Below, piece after piece: positions 24,901-36,900 of a DNA stretch of 64,000 nucleotides. Position 1 is the first letter of the stretch; the number at the start of each line of letters is the position of its first letter. The notes below the pieces were generated by a model. The model was not told the origin of the DNA and did no database searches. It saw only the letters and a list, made by a program, of their open reading frames with translations. The stretch covers positions 682,001 to 746,000 of the forward strand of contig NZ_CP093361.1 in NCBI RefSeq assembly GCF_023380205.1. Reading direction: 5' to 3'. A program made the position numbers and the translations under genes. This stretch comes from Nicoliella spurrieriana. Its GTDB lineage: Bacteria > Bacillota > Bacilli > Lactobacillales > Lactobacillaceae.

Positions 24901-27900
24901 TGCGAATGCTGCTTCTGTAGCTGCATCCTCTGCATACTCAGCTGGGAACACCACTGCTGGTGATCGTTACGCCCGGCAAGCAAGCTTAGCTGCTACTGAC
25001 GCTTCCAACGCTGCCGTTAAGGCGGTTAGTGATTCAAGCGTTGCTAGTGCAGCCGTGGTCGCTGCTTCAAATGCAGCTTCGACCGCTATTTCCGCTAGCT
25101 CAGTTGCATCATCCGCTGCTGGGGTCGTTACGAGCGCCTTCAACGATGCCTCTTCCGCAGCTTCTGCTGCCGGTGGTTACGCAAGTGGGGCGGCTAATGA
25201 TGCTAAGAAGGCATCCAGTGCTGCTTCGGTTGCTACTTCGAATGCTGCTAGCGCTAACTCCGGTCAATCCGGCGTTTCAAGTGCTTCATCAGTCGTAACT
25301 TCCGCTACTAGCGCTGCTTCTAGCGTTGCAAGTGCTACGATCGCTACCAGCAACGCCATCTCAGCCGCTAATTCGACTGCAACTGCTGGTGGTCATCCTA
25401 ACAACCCACAAATCTCAAGTGATGCCAACGTTGCATCATCCGCTGCCGTCGTTGCTAATTCAGCTAACGCAGTCGTAAGTAGCGCTGCCAACGACTTTGC
25501 GAACGCTAGTTCCAATGCCAGTGCTGCATTTAGTAGTGCCAATGCTGCTAGCTCCGCTGCCAACAGTGCCGCTACTGCCGCTAGTTCCGCTGCCGTCGTT
25601 GCATCGACCGCTGCTGCTAAGGGTGATAACTCGACTGCCAGTTCCGCTAGCGTGGTTGCTTCTCAACAAGCATCAACTGCCATGTCAGCATCCAATGCTG
25701 CCGTTAGTGCTAGTTCGAATGCCGCCGTTGCATCCAATTCAGCTAGTGTAGCTGCTTCGAAGGCTGCCTCCGCTGCTGCAGTTGCTAGTTCTGCAAACAC
25801 GGTCCAAAGTAACGCTGCTAAGGATGCCCAATCCAGAGCCGCTGCTTTGAATCCAAATGATCCAACCGCGAACTCAGACCGGGCAAGCAACGCTGCTGCT
25901 GCTGCTCAATCCAATGCTAACGCTGCTGATAGCTACGCTGCAGTTGCCGCTAGTGCAAATAGTGGAGCACAACCACTATCCAGCCAAGCAAGTGTATCCA
26001 ACAGTCAAGCTAATTCCGCAGCTAGTTTGGTAAACTCAATTGCTTCTAAGTATCCAAGCAATTCCGCAATTTCCAACGCTCAAAATGCGGTTTCCGCTGC
26101 TGATAGTGCTGCTAACTCTGCTAACAACGATGCTTCGATCGCTGCGAACCAAGCAAGCACTGCCAACGCCTCCGCTCAAGCTGCTAAGTCGACTGCTGAT
26201 AACGCTGCTAGTTCGGCTAGTGTTGCTAACTCGATTGCAGCATCTGCTGCTCAGGTCACACCATTTACTGCGAGCGCATCTGCCGCTGCTTCAAAGGCTG
26301 CTGATAGTGCTGAATCCGCTAATGCGGTCGCATCTGCTGCCCAAAGCAATGCTTCAATTGCCGCTAGTTCCGCTCAATCCGCATCGAACCGGGCTGCTAT
26401 CGATTCATCATTAGCAAGTTCGGCTGCTGCTGCCGCTAACGCTGCGCGTGACAATGCGATTGCCGCTAGTCAAGCCATCGCAAGTGGGGCCAGTGCTCAG
26501 GCTGCTGCACAAACTGCTGAACAATACGTGAAGGCTGCCAGCGTTGCCGCAAGCAACGCCGTTCCAGTTCAAACGTCCGCAAGTTCCAATGCTGCCAATG
26601 CCGTTGCCAGTGCGAATGCTACTGGTAGTGACATCGCTGCATTGAGTGCTACGAACTCCGCTGTTACTAGCTTAGCTTCAGTTAACTCCGGTGATTCTGG
26701 AGTTGCTAGTGCCGCTAGTTCAGTTGCTTCATACGTTGCTGCCGGCTCAACTGCATCCGCTGCCGGCTCCACGGCCGCTTCCAACGCTGCCGTTGACAGC
26801 ACCAATGCCGTTAATGCCGCTAGCCAAGCTGCTGGTCAATTCCAAGCTGCTTCGAATGCTTCACTTGCCGCTTCATCCTATGCTTCCGCTGCTGCTAGCT
26901 TCGGTAGCAATGGTGATAGCGTCAATGCTTCCATTAACTCCAGCTTAGCTGATTCAGCCGTTGCTGCTGCTAGCCAAGCCGCTGTGAATGGTTCATCATA
27001 CACTAACGTTGCCGTTAGTGCCGCTCAACAAGCAACCACTGAATCCCAAAACGCTGCGAGTGCAAAGGCTGCTACTAACGCCGCTGCATCCAATGCTGCG
27101 AAGGTTCAATTGAGCGTTGCCAACTCCGTTGCCCAGGTTAACAATGCTGCATCGAATGAAGCTAGCTCCGCACAACCAGTTGCATCCAGTGCTACTTCCG
27201 GAGTGAGTGCTGCTTCATCTGGCATCGTGGTTTCCAGCAAGTCTGCTGATGTTAGTTCATCAGTTGCTAGTTCTGCAAACGATGCTGCTTCTGATGCCGC
27301 TTCGACTGCCAGCGATGCTGCTAGTCGGGCTGCCAGCGTTGCATCTGAAAACCCAACTGACTCCTCAGTTGCCAGCGATGCTGCGAAGGCTCAATCAGCT
27401 TCCGTTGTTGCTTCGGTTGCTGCTTCCACTGCTGCTGCTGCCTCGAGTGCTGCACGGGATGCTTCCAGTACCGCATCCAGTGCGAACGACACGGCTTCAT
27501 CTGCTAACACCGCTGCAAACAGCTACTCCGTAGTTGCTTCTAGCGATGCCACTGCCGCTTACCAAGCATCCAGTGCTGGGAACATGTCAGCTGCTAAGTC
27601 TTACGCAGATGCCGCTTCTACCGCTGCTGGTTCTGCATCGGCTCAAGCATCGATTGCTAATGCCGCATCCAGTGCCGCTGCCTCTGCTGCGAAGTCAGGT
27701 TCAGACGCTGCCGCTAAGGCCGTCAGTGCCCAAACCGTTGCATCTAGTGCTGCCGTGGTTGCATCCAATGCCGGGAGCTTTGCTTCCTCTACTGGATCAT
27801 CCAATGTTGCCAACGCGACTGATGCAAACAGTGCCGCTAGTTCAGCTGCGCTTGCCGCATCTAGCTTCGCAGCTGGTGCTACGACCAGCCTCTCCGATGC

Positions 27901-30900
27901 CAATGCGACTGATTCAGCTGCATCTAGTTATGCTGCTGACGCTAGTTCCGCTAATAGTGGGGCTACCGGAACTTCCAATGCCGTTAACAGCTTGAATGCT
28001 TCCGCCAATAGCGTTGCTTCTGCTAACCCAAGCAATGCGGTTGTAAGTAGCGCCGCTACGACCATCAGTTCCGCTAACCAAGCGGTTTCTAGTGCGGTCG
28101 TTACTGCAGTCAGTGCAAACAGCCAAGCTTCCGCTGCGAAGTCAATTGCTGATGCCGCTGCGAACTCCGCTAGCGTGCAAAACTCATTGGCTCACCGGGC
28201 TGCTGACCAAGCCGCTGCTGCTTCTGCAAGTGCTTCATCTGCATACGCTGTGAAGGACTACGCTGCAGGCAATAGCTTTGCCAGTGCTGCCGTTGCTGCC
28301 GCATCGAACGCTTCGGTTGCCAGTGCGAATGCATCGAATGCCGATTCAGTCGTTCAATCTGCTACGGACTCAGCTTCTAATGCTGATGCCAGTGCGGTTG
28401 CTGCTTCTAGCACCGCCGCTAGCCTAGCTGCGGTTGCCAGTGCTGCTGCTGATAGCTTGAACGCTGCCGTTAAGGTCCAAAATTCACAAACGAGTGAAGC
28501 ATCCTCAATTGCTAGTTCAGCTACCGCCGCTTCTAGCGTTGCCAATGCTGCCAATAGCAACACCAGCAACAACAATTCTGCTACTTCTAGCAATGCGGTT
28601 GCTGCCGGTTCGACTGCTACGTTAGTTTCATCCACGGCTGTATTGGCTAGCTCCCAAGCTGCCAATGCCCATGCCGCTTCTAGCGTTGCATCATCCGTTG
28701 CTGCTGCTGAAAACATTACTGATCCAATCACTTCTTCACAACTTACGAGTGACGTTTCAGTTGCATCCTCCGCTGCAACGAGTGCCGATGCTGCTAACTC
28801 ATCTGCTGCTCAAGCCCAAAGCGATGCCAATGCTGCTTCATCGACAGCAAATGGGGCTTCAAAAGCTGCTTCAGCTGCGAGAGCATCTGCTGCCGCTGCA
28901 ACGGTGAACGCAAACTCACTTGCTAGTCAAGCTTCATCCGCTGCCGTTGCTGGGAACAGTTCGGCTGCTGATAGCTTGAACAGTCAAGCTAAGGCTGCTG
29001 CCGATGCCGCAAGTGCCCAAACCGTAAGCGCCCAAGCTGCCGATAGTACTGCTGCCAGTGCTAGTTCGACTGCTGCCGGGGCTTCACAACGGGCTAACAG
29101 CGCCTTCAGTGCCGCTAGTGTTGCGAACTCGATCGCATCATCCGCTGCTTCTGATGCTCAATCCAGAGCCGCTAGTTACGATGCTAACCAAAGCAAGAAG
29201 CGGGCTTCGAATGCTGATTCAGCAACCGATAGTCACGCCGGAGTAATTAGTAGTGATAGTGCAAACGTTAACAGCGCTTCTGCTACCACCAGCAACGTGG
29301 TTTCAAACACCACGGCTGCTTCTAGCAACGCTGCTAGCGCCGCTAGTGCTACTGCTGCTCAAGCTTCTGCACATCCAAAGAACTCAGTGATTGCCAGTGC
29401 GAACTCGACTGCCCAATCCGCAGCTGCCGTTGCATCCAATGCTGCTTCAGATGCTAGCGATGCGAACGCAATCGTTTCGAGTGCATCCAGTACCGTTAGT
29501 TCTGCCTCTGCAGTTGCGAAGGGTGCACAAAGCTTAGCTTCCGCTGCTTACGACAGTGCTTCAGCTTACGCATCGCAAGCCGCTGATTCGACTGCCACGC
29601 CAGCCGCCCGGGCCGCTGCTCGGTCCGCTGCTGCCAGTGCCGCTGATAGTGCTGCTGCACAAGAACAAATTGCATCGAACGCTGCTGCTGCTGCTGACAA
29701 TGCAAATAGTGCTGCCAACAGTGCTACGAGCCGGGCTAACCGTGATCAATCGATCGCAAACACTGCCGCTGACCAAGCTGCCAGTGCTAATGCTGCTGCT
29801 AGTGACGCTGCTAACACCGGTTCACAGACCAACAGTGCTGCTGATTCCGCTGTGAATGCGGCTACGACTGCTAGTTCGACTGCCTCAACCGCTGCTACCG
29901 GTGCCAATAAGGATGCTAGTCTTGCTTCGAAGTACGCTAGTCAAGCTAGTGTATCGACTAGCCAAGCATCCAGTTCTAACACCTTAGTTTCCGGTGCTGC
30001 ATCATCTGCAAATAGCATTGCAGCTCAATACCCAAGCAACTCCGCCGTTGCTTCCGCTGCAACTGCTGCTACGACTGCTTCCAACACCGCAAGCTCTGCT
30101 ACTTCAGATGCCGAAAGTGCTAATGCCGATGCTCAATCGGCTAAGGCCGCTGCTTCAGCTGCTGCTTCCAGTGCTAATGCTGCCAGTGCTGCTGCTAGTT
30201 CCGCATCGATCGTTGCCACTAGTGCTGCTTCGAATGCGAAGAGCTACGCCAGTGATGGGGATGAATCCGCAGCCCAAAGTGCAATGGCGGTTGCTTCGAA
30301 TGCTGCTTCGACTGCCGTTTCCGCAGGTTCAACTGCGGTTGCTGCTAGTCAGACTGCTTCGACGAACGCTTCCGTTGCATCGAGTGCTTCAATTGAAGCT
30401 TCTAAGGCCGCTGCAATTGCTTCCGCTCAGGTTGCCGTTGCCAACTCAGCTAACAACGCTGCTAGTGCTGCTGCTAGTGCTGGGAACCAAGGTTCCGCTA
30501 GTGCGACTGCTGCATCGAACACCGCTAGTGCTGCTAACTCCACGGCTTCCGTTGCCGCTAGTGGTGCCAATGCCGATGCTACTAAGGCATCCAGTTACGC
30601 CGTTCAAGCTAGTGAATCAACGGATTCAGCATCGAATGCCGATGCTTCCGCCGCTGATAATTCAGCCGCTGCAAGTAGCTTTGCTTCAGCCCACCCAAGC
30701 AACGCGGTCGTAAGCTCCGCTGCTGCTGTGGTTAGTTCCGCTGCCAGCGTTGCTAGTTCCGCCCACGCTGATGCTAATAGTGCTAACTCACAAGCTCAAT
30801 CAGCGAAGGCTGCTGCTTCGACTGCTGCTGTGACTGCTAACTCAGCAAGTACGGTTGCTTCGAACGCTGCCGATGCTGCTTCATCCGCTGCTAGCGAAGC

Positions 30901-33900
30901 TGCTAGCTACGCCGTTGCCGGAAATGCTGCCTCAGCTACCGCTGCCAATGCAATTGCATCCAGCCAGGCTGCGACTGCTTCCGTTGCCGCTTCGACTGCG
31001 GTTGAACAATCCAAGGTTGCTTCGACTGCCACTGAATCAGCATCCAGTGCCTCCGTCAGAGCATCCAATGACGCTCAGACCGCGATTGCTGCCGCTTCTG
31101 CTGCTTCGTCCGCTGAAACCGACGTTGCCAATGCCGCTAAGGCCGGTGATCAAGGTTCAACGAGTGCTAATACTGCAAACAGCGAAGCATCCAGTGCGAA
31201 CACCGCTGCTTCCAATGCTGCTATCGGTGCTAGTCAAGACGCTGCCTTAGCTGCGAAGTACGCATCCCAAGCTAGTGATTCCACGAAGGTGGCATCCAGT
31301 GCTGATGTTAGTGCTTCTGGCTTTGCCAGTGATGCCAACAGCATGGCTTCTGCTCACCCAAGCAACGCAGTCGTAAGTTCCGCTGCTTCCGTTGCTACCT
31401 CTGCTGCTAGCGTGGTTGCTGCTGCTCATACCGATGCAAATAGTGCTAACAGTGATGCTCAATCTGCAAAGGCTGCCGCTTCGACTGCTGCTGCCTCCGC
31501 CAATGTTGCCAGCACCGCTGCCTTGAGTGCTGCTTCAGCAGCCTCAATTGCCGCTTCCGTTGCAAAGAGCTTCGCTGCTGCTGGGAACACCGTTTCCGCT
31601 GCTTCTGCGAACGTGGTTGCTTCGAACCAAGCTAGTGCTGCTTCAGATGCCGCTGCTTCCGCAGTTGCTGCATCCAGTGCTGCTTCGACTGCGACTGAAT
31701 CCGCATCGAGTGCTTCCGTCAGAGCTGCAAGTGATGCCAAGGCTGCTACCGATGCAATGAACGCCGCTTCATTAGCTAACTCAACTGCCAACAGTGCCGT
31801 GGTTGCTGGTTCTCAAGGATCAGCTAGTGCTGATGCTTCATCTTCTGAAGCATCCAGTGCCAACACCGCTGCTTCGACTGCTGCCAGTGGGGCCAACAAT
31901 GATGCTGTCATTGCTTCTAGTTACGCTAGTTTAGCTAGTTCATCGACTAGTCAAACTGCTGGTTACAACCAATCCGCTGCCGTCGTTGCTAGTTCTGCTA
32001 ACAGCATTGCCAAGGCGCACCCATCCAACGCAACGGTTAGTTCCGCTGCTTCAGTGGTTAACTCCGCTGCCAGCGTTGCTAGTTCGGCCAATGCAGATGC
32101 TGACGTTGCTAACAGTGCTGCTCAATCTGCTAAGGCTGCTGCTAGTGATGCCGCTGCCAATGCGGATAACCAAAGTGCAGTCGCAAGTACCGCTGCCGTT
32201 GCTGCTAGCCAAGCTGCTGCCAACGCTAAGAGCTACGCAACTGCTGGTGATTCCGCTTCTGCTTCCGCTGCGAACGTAGAAGCTGCTAACCAGGCTGCGA
32301 CTGCTAGTCAAGCTGCATCTAACGCTGTGGTTGCAAGTCAAACTGCTTCAACCGCCGTTAAGTCAGCTGCGAGTGCTTCATCCAGAGCTGCCAGTGATGC
32401 CGCCATTGCCAGTGCTGCTGTTAACTCCGCAATCGCTGCTAATTCAGTTGCTAACAGTGCTGCGAATGCTGGTTCGAACGAAGCTGATAGTGCTAACACG
32501 ACGACTAAGTCTGCAAATAGTGCTAGTGCTGCTGCAGTTAACGCTGCCAGCGGTGCCAATGCTAACGCCAGCTTAGCAGCTAGTTACGCTAGTGATGCTA
32601 ATAGTTCGACCGTTCAAACTACGAACGCCAATAATTCAGCATCGAACAACGCAAGTTCCGCAAACAGCTTTGCTTCAGCGCACCCAGCTAACAAGCTCGT
32701 TAGTTCCGCTGCTAGCGTTGCCACTTCGGCCGCTGCAGTTGCTAATTCAGCTACGACTGATGCCAACTCCGCAAATGCTGATGCCCAAAGTGCAAAGAGC
32801 ATTGCGACTGCTGCTGCTCAATCTGCTAACCTCCAAAGCACGACCGCCAGTTCCGCTGCTGCTGCTGCTAGTTCCGCTGCAGTGGATGCGTTGAGCTATG
32901 CCGCAATTGGAAACTCAGCATCTGCTGATAGTGCCAACGTTGCTGCATCTAAGGCTGCCGTTACTGCTAGTGATGCTGCTGCTTCCGCAGTTGCAAATAG
33001 CCAAACTGCTTCGATCGCAACCCAAAGCGCTGCTAGTGCTTCAGCTAGAGCTGCTTCTGATTACGCCGTTGCCAGTGCTGCTGCTAACACCGCATCATCA
33101 GCTAACGATGCTGCATCCAGTGCCGCTAGTGATAATGATCAAGGTTCAGCTAGTGCTAATGCTTCATCATCTGAAGCTGCGAGTGCGAACACCGCTGCTT
33201 CCAATGCTGCTAGTGGGGCCGTAAACGATGCCAACTTAGCATCCAGTTACGCTAGCGCTGCTTCCAGCTCAACTAGTGTGGTTGCTAGTGCAAACAACGA
33301 TGCGACTGCCAATGCTTCGGCTGCTAATAGCCTTGCTTCAGCTCATCCAGCAAACAAGGTCATCAGTTCCGCTGCTTCAGTAGTTGCTACTGCTGCCGGG
33401 GTGGTTAGTTCCGCTAACGCCGATGCCAGTTCTGCTAATGCTGATGCACAATCAGCTAAGAGCGTTGCATCCGATGCCGCTAACTCCGCGGTCGTTAACA
33501 GCATGAGTGCAAATGCTGCTGCGATTGCCGCTAGTTCGGCTGCTGCAGTTGCCAAGAGCTATGCCGCAACTGGTGATTCAGCTTCTGCATCATCTGCCAA
33601 CGTGGTTGCCGCTCAACAAGCAAATAGTGCAAGTGCATTTGCTGCTTCTGCGGTTGCCAACAGTCAAACCGCTTCCAATGCGGTCTTGGCTGCATCCAGT
33701 GCTTCCGCTCGGGCTGCATCCGATGCGCAAGTCGCTACCGATGCTGCTAAGTTCGCTGCCGATGCCACTGCTGCTGCTTCGAATGCTGCTAGTGCTAACG
33801 ATCAAGGTTCTGCCAGTGCTAGTGCTTCAGAATCAAAGGCCAACAGTGCTAACACCGCCGCTGCTTCTGCAGCTAGTGGGGCCAACGCCGATGCTAACTT

Positions 33901-36900
33901 AGCTTCGAGCTACGCTAGTGACGCCAGTGCTTCGACTAGTCAAACCGCAACTTCCGATAGCGCTGCTTCAGCTGCCGCAACGACCGCTGATAGTTACGCT
34001 TCCGCTAACCCTGATAACCAAGTCGTTAGTTCTGCTGACTCGGTTGCTGATTCCGCTGCTGCTGACGCAAGTTCTGCTCATCAAGATGCCAACTCTGCGA
34101 ATGCCGATGCTCAAATAGCTAAGAGTGCTGCTAGTTCCGCTGCTGCTTTAGCTGATGACCAAAGCAGTACCGCTAGCTTTGCTGCGAGCGCTGCTAACTC
34201 TGCTGCATCGCTTGCATCCAGTTACGCTGCTGCTGGTAATTCCGCTTCCGCATCATCCGCAAACGTGGTTGCTGCCCAACAAGCTGGCAACGCCAGTGTC
34301 GCTGCTTCGAATGCTAGAACCGCTAGTCAAGTTGCTTCGACCGCTGTCCAAAGTGCATCGAGTGCCTCCGTACGGGCCGCTTCCGATGCCCAAGTGGCCA
34401 GTGCTGCTGCTAGCCTCGCTTCATCTGCGACCGTCGTTGCTGCAAGTGCTGCGAGTGCCGGTTCTGCTGGAATTCAAAGTGCTCAATCCGCTACGGGTTC
34501 AGCTACGAGCGCGAACACTGCTGCTTCTAACGCTGCCTCTGGTGCCAATAACGATGCCAGCCTTGCTGCTAGTTACGCCAGTGCTGCTTCTGAATCCACT
34601 AGCTTAACCTCTAATGCAGATTCATGGGCTTCCGCTACTGCTCAATCTGCTAACGGCTACGCTTCTGCACATCCAAGCAACGCCGTGGTTAGCTCCGCCG
34701 TTGCAGTCGTTAACTCCGAAGTTGCCGTTGCCAGTTCCGCCCATGCCGATGCAAATTCAGCCAATGCTGATGCTCAATCGGCCAAGAGCGTTGCCAGTGC
34801 TGCCGCTGCTTCAGCGACTGCCCAAAGCGCAAATGCCAGTGCCGCTTCCGTTGCTGCGAGCGTTGCCGCTTCGATTGCAATGAGCTACGCTGCTACTGGT
34901 GATTCAGCTTCTGCATCATCCGCCAACGTGGTTGCTGCTCAACAAGCTGCGAATGCTAGTTCTGCCGCTGCTGGCGCTGTTGCTGCGAGTCAAACCGCAT
35001 CGATCGCCGTGCAAAGTGCATCCAGTGCTTCCGCACGGGCCGCTTCTGATGCGCGGGTCGCTGCCGATGCTGCCAGTTACGCTGCTTTTGCTAACAACAC
35101 TGCATCGAGTGCTGCTAATGACAACGACCAGGGGGTTGCTAGTGCCAATGCTTCCTCATCCGAAGCAAATAGTGCTAACACAGCCGCAGGCAAGGCTGCC
35201 AGTGGGGCTGCAAATGATGCCAACTTGGCATCCAGCTACGCAAGTGATGCTAGTGCATCAACTAGTCAAACTGCCGACGCTGATTCAAACGCATCCAGTG
35301 CTACTGCGATCGTTAACAGTGCGCTTTCTAGCCACCCAAGTAACGCCGTGGTTAGCTCCGCTGCCGTAGTTGCCAACAGCGCTTCCGCCGTTGCTAGTTC
35401 CGCCCATGCCGATGCTAACTCAGCCAATGCTGATGGCCAATCCGCTAAGAGCGTTGCTAGTTCCGCTGCTGCTTTTGCTGCTGCGCAAAGTGCTGCTGCA
35501 TCTGCTGACGCTTCCGCTGCTGACACTGCCGCATCGAATGCTAAGATTTACGCTGCTGCAGGTAGTTCTGAAGCTGCTGCTTCCGCCAACGCGGTTGCAT
35601 CACAAAAGGCTGCCAGTGCGAGCGCTGCTGCTTCCCAAGCCGTGGTTGCTAGTCAAGTAGCATCGACTGCCGTGCAAAGTGCATCGAGCGCCTCTGCTAG
35701 GGCCGCTTCCGATGCGCAGGTCGCAAATGACGCTGCTAGCGCTGCTAACTCCGCTGCCTCCGTTGCTTCATCTGCCGTGGTTGCAGGTGATCAAGGTTCT
35801 GCCAGTGCCAATGCTTCTATCTCCGAAGCAAATAGTGCCAACACAACTGCTTCTGGCGCCGCCAGTGGTGCTAGCCAAAATGCTTCCCTTGCTGCGAAGT
35901 ACGCTAGTCAAGCCAACATCTCGACTACTCAAGCCGTTAGTGGCAACGCATTAGCTTCAGGTGCCGCAAGTCAAGCTAACGCGATTGCATCTGCTAACCC
36001 AGCTAACCAAGCAATTAGTTCTGCTGCGACCGTAGCTACTTCCGCTGCGGTAGTTGCAAGCTCTGCTGCTGGAGATGCACAACAAGCTAACTCAGATGCT
36101 CAATCTGCTAAGGCAACTGCTAGTGCCGCTGCTGCTTCTGCCAACGCCGCTAGTTCAACGGCGAATGTAGCCACTTCCGCTGCATTGTCCGCTGCCGCAG
36201 CTGCAAAGAGCTACGCAACGACTGGTGATAGCCTAGCTGCTTCATCCGCTAACCTCGTTGCTGCTTCCCAAGCTGCCGTAGCAAGCTCCGCTGCTTCCAC
36301 TGCGGTTGCTCAATCTAGTGTTGCTTCGACTGCTACGCAAAGTGCATCCAGTGCTTCGGTTCGGGCTGCCTCCGATGCCGCCGCTGTCAGTGCCGCATTA
36401 TCAGTTGTTAACTCAGCTAATAACGCTGCTTCCAGTGCTGCTGCCGTTCAAATGGCTACTTCCAGTGCTGCATCTAGCGCTGCCGCTAGTGCCAACGCTC
36501 AAAGCAACCAGGCTGCATCCCAAGCCCAAAGTGCTGTGACTGCTAACTCGTCAGCATCCGTTCACGCTGCTTCTGCTAGCGCTAATAACGCTGGAGTCGA
36601 CAGTAACTCGAATGCCGTTAGTTCAACCGCTAACGCCATCAACAGTATTGCTGCTGGTGCACCACAAAACGTGAGTGCCCAAAGCTACGCTGGTCAAGGA
36701 ATGAGTGCTTCATCCACTGCTAGCGATGCTGCTAGTCGGGCTGCCAGTGCAAACGTAGTTGCCCAGGGGGCAAGCAGTGCTGCTAGTTCTGCTAACGCAC
36801 AAGCCGCAGCTGCTGATAGCATGGCAAGTTCCGCAGTTTCAGCTGCTAACTCGCTTGCTAAGGCCGTTGCATCTGCTGCCAGTGCCGGAAACTACGCTGC

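Noticed and set aside
30038-36667. CRISPR array or non-coding satellite
   Set aside because: The period is 663 bp, the repeats are translated in one continuous frame, and no short identical repeats with spacers exist.
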